Counted from the first letter of the stretch, positions 1-9,950 are shown. The stretch is DNA of 24,697 nt from Chara braunii (GCA_003427395.1 BFEA01000174.1:740310-765006), one strand, 5' to 3'. Notes: a model not told the origin generated them from the letters alone. A program made the numbers and translations.

Positions 1-42
1 TCCCTTCCCTTCCATGGCACGTCCCTTCCCTTCCATGGCACG
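1..42. repeat. 21-bp tandem repeat, two perfect copies
   Basis: The 21-bp unit TCCCTTCCCTTCCATGGCACG occurs twice head to tail from the first base of the window. The array may extend upstream. The unit is pyrimidine-rich on this strand, and no function is suggested by its sequence. Confidence 0.95.
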
Positions 43-2463
43 TAACTAACCTCTACCCTCACGTGTTACATTGCTAGGGGACGAACGGTAACGAACTTGA
101 TCCTGACTTGGTGGAAAGCGAGGGCAAGGGGAGGGCAGCCGGTCCCTTGTGCCACCAAGAAGGAAAAGCGGCGAACTGTTGTGGGCATTGGAGAAAGCGG
201 AAAGGAGTGTTGTTTTTGTAACCAGGTTTGTTTGACTCAACCATCTCCTCAGACTGCATGACTAAGGTGAAGGCATGGATTGCTTGAGTGAAGGGAAAGA
301 TAACCAAGGGATCATCAAAGACAAACGAAACTTAGGCATGTGGGAAAGGGTGGTGTGTTGACCCCAATGGGGACTGTATTTGGCCTTTGCTTGTGTGGTC
401 TTGCGCAGGTGAGTAACTGGGGATGACTTGATCCGGACTGGTTCCGCAGACAAGGGCTAGGGTGGGAGGCTGGACAAGGGAAGGACTTGGACCTCGCTTA
501 AACTATGAATGGAGGATGGGTTTGGTGGTCGGATGCTTGGATGAGTGGTAGACGCCTGGACGTGGCTTGTGCGATGGTTGAATGCGATGGCTCTCTTGAA
601 TGCAATGCAAGCCCGGAAGGACTAAGGGCGGTCTCGGATAGGTGAATGCAATGCTAGTGGCTCAAGCAAAAAAAAATATATATACCGGCTAGGGTTCCGG
701 GCGGTGCCACTCCACCCCAAGGATGCCGCAGGGGCGGTTTTGAGTCGCTAGGCTTAGGGAAAAGGTGTGTGGTCCAATGGATGACGCTTGCCCTACACAC
801 GAAATGAAGATAAACTCTCAATGAATCCCCTGGACTGCCTGCGTATTGGAAGGAGCAGTGACCTGGTCAGACGGAAAAGAATCAAGCAAACACCGCGAGT
901 GCCTAGAGAGCTACCATCGAGAGCGGAGCTACATCCTTCAATGTAAAGCCCTCTCGCAAAAGGCCCATCCCCACCCATCTCATAGCACTAGGTGGGGGTG
1001 CCCCTGGGACGAACGACCTGCGCCCTGAGCGTGAGCGTGGGCGGGTCGAGCCGAATGGGACCCGCAGTGGGGTCGACCAAGGCTCAAAAGTCCTACAGGG
1101 TACGGCCCCTACAAAAATGGTGGAGGTGTCGGGTATTGGGTTAAACTGACCCATACGGTCTCGAGGGGGGGTGCCCGACGCATGACCGTGAACATAAACA
1201 TGAAGATAAGGAATATGAAGTTGTGTATGCGCTATCCCTTGAGTGAATCAGATTTGAGGGTGGTTGGGCGCATGGCAAGGCCAGGCCTGGAGGAATAACA
1301 TGCATGCTTGCACGCTTGATCAGCCATCTCCCCGGGAGGTGACTCTAGTCCTCCTTCCTTCAGGATGATGTTCGTCAGACCGGGGAAGCCTTGGGCAAGC
1401 CGTAGGTCGACCCTTCCTCTTCGTGTGAAAGAAGGGCTCTGGTTACCTGGCAGGCAATTGGGATTCCGGGCTAGTCCGGGTTCCGATGAAAATCCCGCGG
1501 CGGAGTGATCCGACCGACACGGGTAATCTCTTTCCTTTTCTCCGGAGCCCAGCGGGCTCTATGCACCACACTTAATGCTTGAAGGAACCTCATATAAACA
1601 CAAAGGGTAATCGAGAAGGAACAATCCTGCCCTATGAACGGACACACAAGCGAAGATAAGGGAATGAAGGGAGTTGCTAGACTCCGAGGAAAACTAGCTC
1701 ACCTTTGAAGATGCTCATGAAAAAGAACCGGGCACTGTGTATGGAAGTTAGGGGTGAGTGGCACACACTGTCCTGAGTGAAAACGTGTGAGCAATGGGTA
1801 GGAAGCACTGGGTGCACCACGGGAAAGGCACTTGTTTTATGTGTGTCCCACTTGGGACTTGTGATTGCATGTTGGGATTTCGAGCGTCCTGCCATTTGGA
1901 AGGAAAGGAGGGGTCTGCATCGGCCGGTGCGGGTTGCCAAACGTCGTTCTCTTTTTGTAGACTGCCGTTTGTCCGGGTGTGGAGGTCAGGCCACCAAGCT
2001 GTCTAACGGGAGTTTGTCGCGCCGGGTGATTGGTCGTATTCTCGTTCGAGCGGTGATGGGTCTCGGCCCAATGATCTGCGGGACGGGGTGCGATCGTCTC
2101 TTCAGGCGGGTCTAGCCTGTGGACTGGCGGAGGGAGTACCACTGCATGCGGGCAAAGACGGAGCCTCGGAGACGATTAGTAGCTTCTCGTAGCTTGGTTT
2201 GGGATAGGTTGTTCCTTATCGGACCAATGGAAGTGAGTGCCTGGACGGCTGGCTCCAATGGCCCTACCGAGATGAGCGGGGTGATTCCCGAGATTAACGG
2301 TGGGTACACGAGCGGCAAGTCGGGATGGAGTATTCTGGGCAAGAAGGTGAGGGCGACCCCCCACTGGAGTCTGGGTACCGCGCTCGCGACGGTTGAGCTG
2401 TGCTTGAGGTATGGGATAAAACTCTGCCGATAGTAACAGTGGAGAGACCATTTTCGGGAAAAA

Positions 2464-2486
2464 GGCCGGTGAGGAGATGACCGGCC
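2464..2486 (+). other. Short perfect hairpin upstream of first accessory ORF
   Basis: Arms GGCCGGT (2464-2470) and ACCGGCC (2480-2486) are perfectly complementary around a 9-nt loop. It sits 220 bp before the first accessory ORF, just ahead of a T/C-rich tract. A leader RNA structure is possible, but a single 7-bp stem is weak evidence. Confidence 0.4.
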
Positions 2487-2694
2487 TATGTGCGAAGATT
2501 GCTTGATTTTCTCCTTTTGTGTCTCCCTCTGTGAAGCTGCCTGATGGATGTTGGGATGGGAACTAAGCTTCTAGTCTATTCTCAACCCCTGCCTAAGTCT
2601 GCACGAGTGAGAGAACATGAGGAAGAGGCTGAATAGGAGTCGGAAGAAAATGGAACCAAGAAAAAGGAATGCGAGTCACTGGTGATCGACTGGG

Positions 2695-2704
2695 GGTATG
2701 TTAG
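2695..2704 (+). promoter_or_regulatory. Possible splice acceptor before accessory ORF U1
   Basis: The sequence GGTATGTTAG ends in AG four bases before the ATG-GCA of U1. It is the weakest of a set of similar sites placed just upstream of the accessory ORFs and gag. The upstream pyrimidine tract is poor. Confidence 0.25.
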
Positions 2705-2708
2705 GGCA

Positions 2709-3676
2709 ATGGCACCTGGGAAATGGATAAGAAAAGTTAGGGAGACCCGGATGAGGGGTCTAAACATCTAGAAAAGGAAAGAAAACCATCAGACCATGAG
2801 GGGCCGTGTGGTGCTCTCATGTGGAAGCGTCGAGAAACAAGATGGCGTGATGGTTGTCGCCTCCTGTCTACTCTAGTGGTCCGGAAATGCCTATAGAGGT
2901 AAGGGATGGGGTATCTGTTGTTCTCCCGGAAGAAGGGACGTGGACGGACCTAGAACCAGCCTATGAAACCGTGATACTGGATGAGAAGGACGCATTCCTC
3001 TGGATAGAGACAAGGACGCGTTCCTCTGGATAGAGACAATGTGGACTAAGGTCAGCCTGACGAGACTTTCACCTAGCTTGATGGACCTAGAATTCCGGGG
3101 AACAGTGGAAGCTCGAGGATGGGTCTACCTATCACAGGAATTGGAAAATGCAATGGTAGTGGGACTAGTATTGAGCACGGCACCGGATCAGCTGTTTAGG
3201 CAAGCGGAACGGGAGGTGGTATGGGCAAGATGTCAGCGGGCAGAAATGGAGATGGAAAGGATGGAGGTGCGAGTAGAACTCGGGGACCGGAAAAATATGA
3301 GACGTCCTCTTAGGACAATGAGGTGCGTGCTACCCCCGTTTCTGGTGGATGCAGTCTTTGGGACCAGGGATAGACTGGAACCTACCAATCGATGACACAC
3401 CTGAGGCTGTACCAATGTGCTAGACAAGACTTCTTTAGATTGTCGGTGGAAGCAGGGCCGTTTGAAGGAAACTGGGCGGAAGAATTAGCTGAGGTGTTAA
3501 ACCTCCTCAGCGCGGACGAAGTCTTTGTTCCTAGTCTGGTGCATTGGCAGATAGTTTATCGAAACGTGGCGGGAGGGGAAACCTTCTTGGAAGGGGTAAA
3601 AGAGATGTTCTTCGACGAGGAGGAGGATTCCAGTGATGAGGAGGACGGGGACGAGATAGAGGATTGGGACTTCTGA
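2709..3676 (+). pseudogene. Accessory retroelement ORF U1 (unknown tandem family)
   Basis: First of four paralogous units; I do not recognise the family. The ATG at 2709 is chosen because it reads ATG-GCA, as all four units start ATG-GCN. The first frame stops after 20 codons (2769). Coding resumes around 2887 in another frame with VSVVLPEEGTW, corresponding to EVSLPAASGGW of U3, then runs to FLWIE. A 26-bp duplication shifts frame, and the remainder (GTVEARGW, DQLFRQAE, PPFLVDAVFG) continues from 3039. A second shift near 3390 leads to a C-terminal module with FFRLSVEAGPFEGN and a very acidic tail (DEEED...DEEDGDEIEDWDF). The conserved GPF-x-G core and the hydrophobic-D-x-VFG motif recur in the other units. 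Function is unknown; nucleic-acid or Gag association would be a guess. Confidence 0.7.
2986..3037 (+). repeat. 26-bp tandem duplication that breaks U1
   Basis: Two adjacent 26-bp copies (2986-3011 and 3012-3037) differ by one base (GCATTCC versus GCGTTCC). Because 26 is not a multiple of three, the duplication moves the reading frame. The frame used before it (from 2887) and the frame after it (3039 onward) differ by exactly this amount, so removing one copy restores continuity. Confidence 0.95.
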
Positions 3677-3712
3677 GGGGGGGGGCTTACCCGGGGAAAA
3701 CGGGTTGTCAAC

Positions 3713-3721
3713 TATGTGCAG
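3713..3721 (+). promoter_or_regulatory. Splice-acceptor-like TATGTGCAG before U2
   Basis: The acceptor-like sequence TATGTGCAG ends at 3721, 10 bases before the ATG-GCC of U2. Nearly the same string (CATGTGCAG, CTGTGCAG) precedes gag and U4. Plant-type introns end in GCAG preceded by U-rich sequence, but the T content here is moderate. Confidence 0.4.
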
Positions 3722-3731
3722 GTAGGGGGCG

Positions 3732-4455
3732 ATGGCCCGGGAACTCGAGCTATGGGACTGCACATGGGAACCGAGATGAATCGGAAGGGGAGTAGAGATG
3801 TCAATCCCGCCGAGCAATGAATGGAAGGGGACCACATGTGATTGGCGGGGGTATGAGATTGTGCCGGAGCTATCGTACCTATGGATAGAGCGTGTCTGGA
3901 ACCCGTTGAGGGAAGAGGAAGGATGGGAAGAGATTGCGGAAGGAAGGGTGGAATCAATCGGGACGATCGTTCTCTGTGAACAAGGTTGGCACCTGTTCTG
4001 AACAACACTCGCGGTCGGACAGGACCCGATGTGGCTTTTAGGGGACGCTTAGGCAAAGGTTCGGCAGGCGGGGGAAAGGTGTCAGCAGTAGAGTCGTGAT
4101 GGGAGGATGGAAGGAATTTAAGCCGCCAGGCACCCGAACCAAGATCTGGGTGCCCGAGTTCGTGGCGGACTGGTTTGGGGGTTTTGATCACATAACAGAG
4201 GTAGCGGACACGATGGAACGAATACACGTGAACTGCGCATGGCTGGCAGAGGAATTCTATAGGACGTCCTTGAAATTTGGGCCCTTCCATGGCGATAGAT
4301 CCCTGGAGGTTCTTATCATTTTGGAGATTGAAAGGAATGACCGACAGGAGGTGGCCCCGGAAACTAGGAAGGCCATATTCCGTCGTGAGGTGGCAACGAC
4401 ACCCTGTTATGTGGACGATGTGTTCAAACTGTTCGAGGTATTGTGGTTCGACTAA
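3732..4455 (+). pseudogene. Accessory retroelement ORF U2 (unknown tandem family)
   Basis: Second paralogous unit, starting ATG-GCC at 3732, 55 bases after the U1 stop. An in-frame TGA follows 15 codons, then the same frame continues with VEMSIPP, EIVPELSYLWIE and EGRVESIGTIVL, matching VSVVLP, FLWIE and GTVEARGWVYL of U1. It stops again at 3999. A frame change before 4096 leads into GGWKEFK, VPEFVADWFGG, EFYRTSLKFGPFHG and a C-terminal REV...YVDDVFKLFE module that lines up with U3 and U4. It ends with its own TAA-independent stop (TAA-free context, TAG/TAA family not shared; stop is at 4453-4455), so it was a separate protein rather than part of a fusion. Function unknown. Confidence 0.7.
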
Positions 4456-4577
4456 GCGCGGGAAAGTCGTGGGGCCAGACAAATATGGGAAAAATTGCTA
4501 AGATAAGGGAATGGGATGTCTGGTCATTGTAGGGTTCAGTGCGGATCGCGAGCCAGGAGATCAAAGGCGAGTGCACG

Positions 4578-5352
4578 ATGGCGCGAAGAAGGACGTTCCT
4601 TGAGAAACGCCCCTTGGGCATTGAACCACCTAGGGAAGTACCGGGTGGGATAGAGGTTAGCTTGCCAGCGGCGAGTGGAGGCTGGCACCAGGTGGCGGAT
4701 TGGGTCGGAGTCGAACTTGCGAAAAACATGGTTTACTTGGTGACGAAAGTTGAGTGGCGTGCGGACGAGAATGGGGAGTGGAACCCGCACCCGGGGGGGC
4801 ATGTGCGTGCAGAAGGACGGCTGTATGTGTCGGAAAATGGGTGGAGGGAGTTCGGAGTCCGCCTGGCATCTGGAGAAGACCCGTTGAGCATGTTTGAAGG
4901 GGCGTGGCAGTTAGTGTGGCGAGCGGGATTTGAGTTCGCAGATCCGGGGGTTGACGATGTAACAGCGGACCTTAGGGTAGCCATGGTCGGAAGTTTTGAA
5001 TTGCCTAGTGAAAATGTACGAATGAGGTTGCCGCCCCTTCCTGCTGGAAAGGCTGGGCGGTCTGGGACTTGTTAGACAAGCGGTAGCCGACCTCGCAAGC
5101 CTGACATATGAAGATGCGATGGTACATCGAGAATACTATCGGGCCTTCCTAGAAATGGGCCCGTTCAGTGGAGAGCAGAAGTATGAGGTATTGCGCATCC
5201 TGCGTACTATGTTTAGCACCAGACCGAGGGCTCCGGTCGTGGGAAGTGAGGTCCTGTGGGGTGTCGTCCGACGGGAAATAAGTCAAGGGATGGTGTACGT
5301 GGATGATCTGTACCGATTGTATGAGTCGATGGACGTAGGGACGGGCCAATAA
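4578..5352 (+). pseudogene. Accessory retroelement ORF U3 (unknown tandem family)
   Basis: Third paralogous unit. The ATG-GCG at 4578 is preferred to the upstream in-frame ATG at 4539 because it matches the MAxR-type starts of U2 and U4. A long frame to 5075 covers the N-terminal module (GIEVSLPAASGGW, YLVTKVEWR), the middle module (EGRLYVSENGWREFGVRL, DPLSMFEGAWQLVWRAG) and the start of RMRLPP. A one-base shift near 5040 then moves coding to the frame containing FLLERLGGLG, YYRAFLEMGPFSGE and REISQGMVYVDDLYRLYE. Apart from this one shift it would span about 258 codons. It is useful as a reference for the family architecture. No known domain recognised. Confidence 0.75.
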
Positions 5353-5454
5353 AAGAGGTCAAGGAAAGAAAAGGAAGGTTCAAGCTAGAGACCGGGGAGT
5401 GTTCGGGCGGGAGCTGAAGATTAAATGAAATAAGTAAAACCGCTTGCTGTTTAA

Positions 5455-5463
5455 ACTGTGCAG
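5455..5463 (+). promoter_or_regulatory. Splice-acceptor-like ACTGTGCAG before U4
   Basis: ACTGTGCAG ends 18 bases before the ATG of U4 and is preceded by GCTTGCTGTTTAA, a modestly T-rich stretch. It matches the sites before U2 and gag. Confidence 0.4.
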
Positions 5464-5481
5464 GGGACTACTAAGTCAAAA

Positions 5482-6267
5482 ATGGCGATGAGACGCGCCC
5501 GGATGTTGCGACGGTCCACACACCCGCGGCCACCCACGGAAAGTGGAGGCAGATGGGAGGCATCGCTCCCAGCAAGCTACATGATCCAAGGACTGGGCAT
5601 GGAATGGAGGGTCGTGACCCTGGGAAGAGGTCAGGCGTTCATGATGGTGGAATGTTTGTGGGATGGTATGAGGATTAACAGAGGACCGAGAGACGATCTG
5701 TACACCGATTTTAGGGTGACGGGGACCGTATAACTGCTGAAACTTGGATGGTACATGCTAGGAACGAAATTGGCACTAGGTCACGGGTTGCTACCAATCT
5801 TCCAGAGGGCTACTAGGATGTTGAACAGGGTGGGCCAGGAAGTGCGNGGNAGAAGAAACGTGGGATTAAGAACTCNGGTGGAGGTCGGAGGCTGGCGAGA
5901 NTTTAAGGCCNCAATGACCGGGTTGAGGTNTCGAGTACCTCGTTTCATGGTGGACTTGGTATTCGGTAGCCTCAAGAGAGCTAGGGACCTGGTGGATTCG
6001 ACCCTGGTTTGGATCCACCACTTCCGTCCACAAACGACGGGAATGTTTTACGACATGTCGGTCAAGCATGGGCCGTTCTGGGGAAATCAGGCCTGGGAGT
6101 TGCTTGACCTCATTGAAATCCTGATATTCGATTTGCCTCGCTTAACATTTGAGGAATTTGAGTCGATAATCGTCAGGGAAATAGAGATGGGAGAAAACTA
6201 CCTTGCGGGGGTGGCTGACCTGTTCGAAGAACCGGACGAGCAAGGCAGGCCTGAGGGACCAGCATGA
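5482..6267 (+). pseudogene. Accessory retroelement ORF U4 (unknown tandem family)
   Basis: Fourth and least damaged unit: one in-frame TAA (5731-5733) interrupts an otherwise continuous frame of 261 codons from ATG-GCG at 5482. Modules in order: EASLPASYMIQG (N-terminal), DFRVTGTV and LGWYMLGTKLALG (middle), GLLPIFQRATRML, GGWR-x-FKA, VPRFMVDLVFGS, then MFYDMSVKHGPFWGN and IIVREIEMGENYLAGVADLF near the C-terminus. Six N bases at 5847-5930 blur six codons. Its intact length defines the family size at about 260 residues. No signal peptide or obvious membrane segment is seen. It could be an Ogre-like ORF1 protein in position, but I see no recognisable sequence relation to a named family. Confidence 0.75.
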
Positions 6268-6691
6268 GAAAACGCGTCGGGAAAAGATAGGGAAATAAGG
6301 GACGGGTACTAAGATAAGAAGGCAGCTATCACCAAAAAAGGGGGGGGCAGTGGTTGGAGTTCCGTCCGACCCGATAGCGCGGCAAGGAGGAACTAGGAAG
6401 ACCACCCGCACCAAAAAACTTTGGGGCATTTGGAGGTCGAAAAGCCAAAAGGGTCATCCTCGATAAGGAGGCCACTGGGCTCAAACACCGCCCTAAGAGC
6501 CAAAGCGCGGCAGTAATAAAATGCCAAGCAGCGGCGGCAAGTCCCCCGGCGGGGGAAAACCTGAAGGACGCCTTGGGAAAGAAAAGTCGGGAGAGTCAGA
6601 CCGATTAATGTAAGACGCAAAAAAACATGGGAATAAGCGGGTTTTAGGGCCGGGACTAGGGCAGTTATGAACAACCGGCCATTTTTTCGCA
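6268..6691 (+). other. Spacer between U4 and gag
   Basis: About 420 bases without a supportable ORF, purine-rich with runs of A and G. It shares CTAAGATAAG (6309-6318) with the U2-U3 spacer (4498-4507), which suggests that the accessory units were duplicated together with flanking sequence. The 3' end becomes T-rich just before an acceptor-like site. Confidence 0.5.
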
Positions 6692-6712
6692 AAATGTTTT
6701 TCCCATGTGCAG
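6692..6712 (+). promoter_or_regulatory. Splice-acceptor-like site before gag
   Basis: AATGTTTTTCCCATGTGCAG is the best acceptor-like sequence in the element: a T/C-rich tract directly followed by GCAG, 13 bases before the ATG-GCG of gag. It suggests that gag may be reached by splicing past the accessory ORFs. Confidence 0.45.
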
Positions 6713-7144
6713 GCTAGGTAAAGAAATGGCGATTGAGGAAGGGATCGATGACCAGCAGAGCGGAGGGAATCAGGGCACTAATGGGGATGGGGAACGAAAC
6801 GAGGGATCAGCAAGGGATCGAAAGTCAGCCAAACTGGAAGGAACCCGAGAAGACGGAAAGGTCCTCTCAACTGGAGAAAAGCTCGGGGAAAGCTGGGGGT
6901 AGCAAAAGGGGACCTCAGGAAAACAGGGAAGGGGGAAACGATATGAGAACAAGCCCTCGGAACTCAGCAGGAGCCACCCCTAAAAAGATAAAAATCTCGA
7001 ATGCCAGTCGTAAATTGGCAGAGATAGAAAAGCAGACTGCAGAATTTAAGGCAAGGCTTATCGAGCAGATGATGGCCGGGAATGAGGAGGACCCCAGGGC
7101 GCAGGGTCACGTGAGGACCGGTCAGGAACGCCGAAAGGACGTCA

Positions 7145-7257
7145 GGACCGGTCAGGACGATGCCAGGTATGAGGGGAACGCCGTATGGTCAGGAACGCCG
7201 AATGAGGAGGACCCCAGGACGCAGAACCGGTCAGGACGATGCCAGGTATGAGGGGAA
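7145..7257 (+). repeat. Direct repeat inside gag
   Basis: A 32-base block (ACCGGTCAGGACGATGCCAG followed by GTATGAGGGGAA) occurs at 7147-7178 and 7226-7257. Its neighbour GAATGAGGAGGACCCCAGG also occurs twice, at about 7080 and 7199. The two copies encode RTGQDDARYEG in different frames, so the duplication and a frame change are linked. It lies in the hydrophilic part of gag, between the N-terminus and capsid. Confidence 0.9.
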
Positions 7258-8090
7258 GGATAACAGCCACAAAGGAACGCCTAGTAAGAAGGGGAAGGAC
7301 AAGAACGACCCCCCGGCGGAGGGGACAAAAAACGCTATGACCCCGCCTGCCATTGACACCGGCACTAGCCGACTGCAAGCCACGCCGAAAGTAACAGGGG
7401 CGTGCGACGGACTCTGGAGCCTTAGGGAAAGGGTGCTAGGATGGTTTGACCCAGAAGGAACGCCGAAAACCAGGGAGAAGCAGAGGGAAAGCTAGGAAGG
7501 GGAAGGGACCAATGCAGCTGGAGAAGCAGGTAGCTCTGAAGGTGGTCTCAAGAGGATAGTCACCACCCTCACCCGGGCACTAAACAAGAACCAGGGATAT
7601 CTCGCAGACGCAAAGAAGAAACTCACGTTCGATGGGGCAAACATTACGGAGTTTCTGATAGACTATGAGAACCTAGCAGCCTTACTAAAATGGACGGAAG
7701 ACGAAAAGATGGAGCACCTAGGGCAGCACGTGTCGCTAAGCTTGGGAAGGGACATTATGGCCATCGAAAAACTATGCGACTTACAACGATTTCCTAAGGG
7801 CGTTTATGTTAGTGGCGCTGCGAATTCCCGGGGTAACGGACCGCATAATGAGTAAATGCTTCCTCAGGCAGTTCTTTGAGTTTGATAAGGATAAGATTTT
7901 GTCAGCATACCAGCAGACCAGCAAGTTTGAATACACAAGGGATGTGGATTTCAGTACGGTAACAGATCTTGCAGAGAAGACAGTGGTGCACGGGGTTGAC
8001 AGCAAGATGGACAGAATGGAAAATGCGCTATTAGTAATGCAGGCACAGGTGTCCCGACCCGCCCTCCTGCCCCAAGAAGCCGTAATACCG

Positions 8091-8273
8091 GCAGCAGTAG
8101 CCAATCGAGGTTTCCCCAAAAGGGACTCGGCCAATGAACAATGCAAATATTGTACAATGGTCGGGCATTTCGTGAGGACTTAACCAGGTGTGGGAGATGA
8201 AGGAGGACAATGGTCGTTGCAAATATTGTACAATGGTCGGCAGCAGTAGCCAATCGAGGTTTCCCCAGAAGGG
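8091..8273 (+). repeat. Permuted duplication around the gag zinc knuckle
   Basis: Block A (GCAGCAGTAGCCAATCGAGG onward, about 34 bases) occurs at 8091-8124 and 8240-8273. Block B (TGCAAATATTGTACAATGG plus TCGG) occurs at 8142-8164 and 8218-8240. The order is A-B then B-A, so this is not a simple tandem repeat. It duplicates the knuckle half CKYCTMVG and adjoining coding sequence and is accompanied by loss of the normal knuckle end. Confidence 0.9.
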
Positions 8274-8838
8274 TCCGAGACTTAACCACGACATCATTAG
8301 ACAGAGGTGCAGTAGGTCCCTCAAAGGTGAGATTCTCGGACCTCAGGGAGAGCGTGTAAACTGGAATTCGCCAGGAGGAATGCGGCGTGCCGTCATCCTC
8401 CTGAATAACTTGGATATAGTTGCCGTAGAACCAGAGCCGATAGTTGAGCTTGTCTGGGACCAGCCAAGGGGGCGTTGGCCCCAGGTCAACTTCATTCTGG
8501 AAGGTAATGGGCAGGATAGGGTAAATATTACTACCCGACGGGCTGGCGCGGAAAAGAAGCTCATCCTAGACACAGTTATGGAAGAAGCCGCGAAGGCTAG
8601 AGCAGATCAAGAGGAAGCTGAGGCCGGGGAACAGGAGAAGGTTTATGGAAAAACGAGGGAAGAGGAACCGATAGATAAAGCCACGACGACAAAAAAGAAG
8701 TTTAGGTACCAGATCCTGATTCTGACGCTGCCCGAATTAGATGACACTCTGAGCAAACTCCTGGGCACCATGGTGTCGGTATCCTTCCAGACCATGCTGC
8801 AGGCAAGCCCGAGACTGCTCAAGGGCCTGAGGTAGCTA

Positions 8839-9840
8839 TTGACGCGTAAACGTGTAGAAGTAGAGGAGGCTCCGGAACCACAGGAACAAGGACCCGAGGA
8901 GGCCGAGGCGCCACAAGGAGTCTATAACCTCCAAAGCATTCCAGGGGGCCTCGAAGATTTGGAAAAAACCTTTGCCGATATTCGTCTGAATCTACCGGAC
9001 CGAGAAGGTGGCGAAGTCATGAGAGCACCGCCCGGCACTAAACTTAGCTTCCACGCACTGCCTGTAGGAAAACTTAAAGTCCAGGTTGGAACTCACCACA
9101 CCGATGCATTAGTGGATGGCGGCGCATAAATTACCCTCATACGACGGGATTTTGCAACAATCACGGGGTGCACAGTGAACAAGGAGGTAGCAGGGAGAAT
9201 CAGGGGAGCGGGCGGAGAAATTCCCTTCACTGGGTATGTCACCAAATGCGCGGTCAGGGCAGGAATTCGGGAATCCATCTGGTTTTTCCAACGGATGACC
9301 GTCATGGAAGAAATGGACCATGACATAATCCTTGGGAGACCATGGTGCGCCAATGTAGAAATGATTGGCATGCACCTGCATGATGGCACGTATATGGTAG
9401 ACAAAGAGGATCCGATGACTGGTCGCGGAGAACTCCTCCGACTCCTCGAAACTGGAGGGGACCCTCCCAAGGGTAAGCTGGCAACCTGGTCGCCGACGTT
9501 TGAAGAAAGTGCACGGAAAGGCGCATTCGCACGGATGGAAGGCATGAGGGAAAGGGTAGAAATTATGATTGAGGAAGTGTTTAGCAAAAAGGAATGGATC
9601 AAAATGGGTCTGCCCCTAAAGAAAAGGAGTCAGGAGGACGAGGTCCTAGGAGTCATGCTCGCAGAAAAGGAGTCGGAGATTGAACTTGGGGCCAGCCTAC
9701 CCAAGCCAAAGGAGGGACGGAAGGAAACGACAGAAGCAGTACTCGAAATCCCTGACTTGCTGCAGCTTATCAAAGCTATTAGATACCATAAAGTTGGGGT
9801 AGATCCGACAGCACTTGCAAGATTTGAAGAAGAAATCTAG
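8839..9840 (+). pseudogene. pol: Ty3/Gypsy aspartic protease region of pol
   Basis: This is the same frame as the preceding linker, after TAG at 8833. The catalytic segment reads ALVDGGA, with the active-site Asp at 9115-9117, followed by an in-frame TAA (9127) and then ITLIRRDF. DIILGRPWC near 9330 is the second conserved protease block (I-L-G). Retroviral-type proteases carry D-S/T-G; here the middle residue is Gly, so the site reads D-G-G. Downstream (about 9430-9840) is a charged linker toward RT that ends in TAG at 9838. The enzyme would process the Gag-Pol polyprotein within particles. It is broken by one stop. Confidence 0.8.
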
Positions 9841-9950
9841 AAAGGCTACTGCCTCAATGGGAAGGTTGTCAGTCTTCAACCCCGTTCCATGGAGGTGGCA
9901 AGGCCAATCCCGACCATTCATTTTTTAGGAGAACGATCCTAGAAGGGAGT

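Larger units (their letters stand above)
43..2708. other. Non-coding stretch, possible retroelement LTR/leader
   Basis: No open frame here resembles a known protein and none has convincing coding character. The stretch contains an A-run followed by a short TA repeat near 667-682, a G-rich section around 1000-1170, and a pyrimidine-rich tract near 2505-2530. It lies directly upstream of a retroelement's first ORF on the same strand, so LTR or 5' leader is the natural guess. However, no matching copy was found downstream of pol, and I saw no clear primer-binding site complementary to a tRNA 3' end. Identity is undetermined. Confidence 0.35.
6726..8835 (+). pseudogene. gag: Ty3/Gypsy gag pseudogene (capsid, zinc knuckle, linker)
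   Basis: Gag forms the virus-like particle and binds element RNA. The ATG-GCG at 6726 follows an acceptor-like site and opens a hydrophilic, low-complexity N-terminus (GGNQGTNGDGER). Frames change near 6890, 7170 and 7780, and TAG at 7493-7495 interrupts in frame. The capsid-like part spans about 7600-8040 (KKLTFDGANITEFLIDYENL, FLRAFMLVALRIPGVTD, ILSAYQQ). A zinc-knuckle start CKYCTMVGH lies at 8142-8168; its final Cys is missing because the frame hits a stop after FVRT. A duplicated CKYCTMVG at 8218-8240 lacks the His. The frame from 8188 to TAG at 8833 is a charged linker. Internal microduplications account for some damage. Assignment rests on position, knuckle and capsid-like sequence. 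Confidence 0.75.

Noticed and set aside
1777-2451. Overlapping 100-codon frames on both strands in the upstream region
   Set aside because: They are mutual shadows in GC-rich sequence, with no motif or homology recognised.
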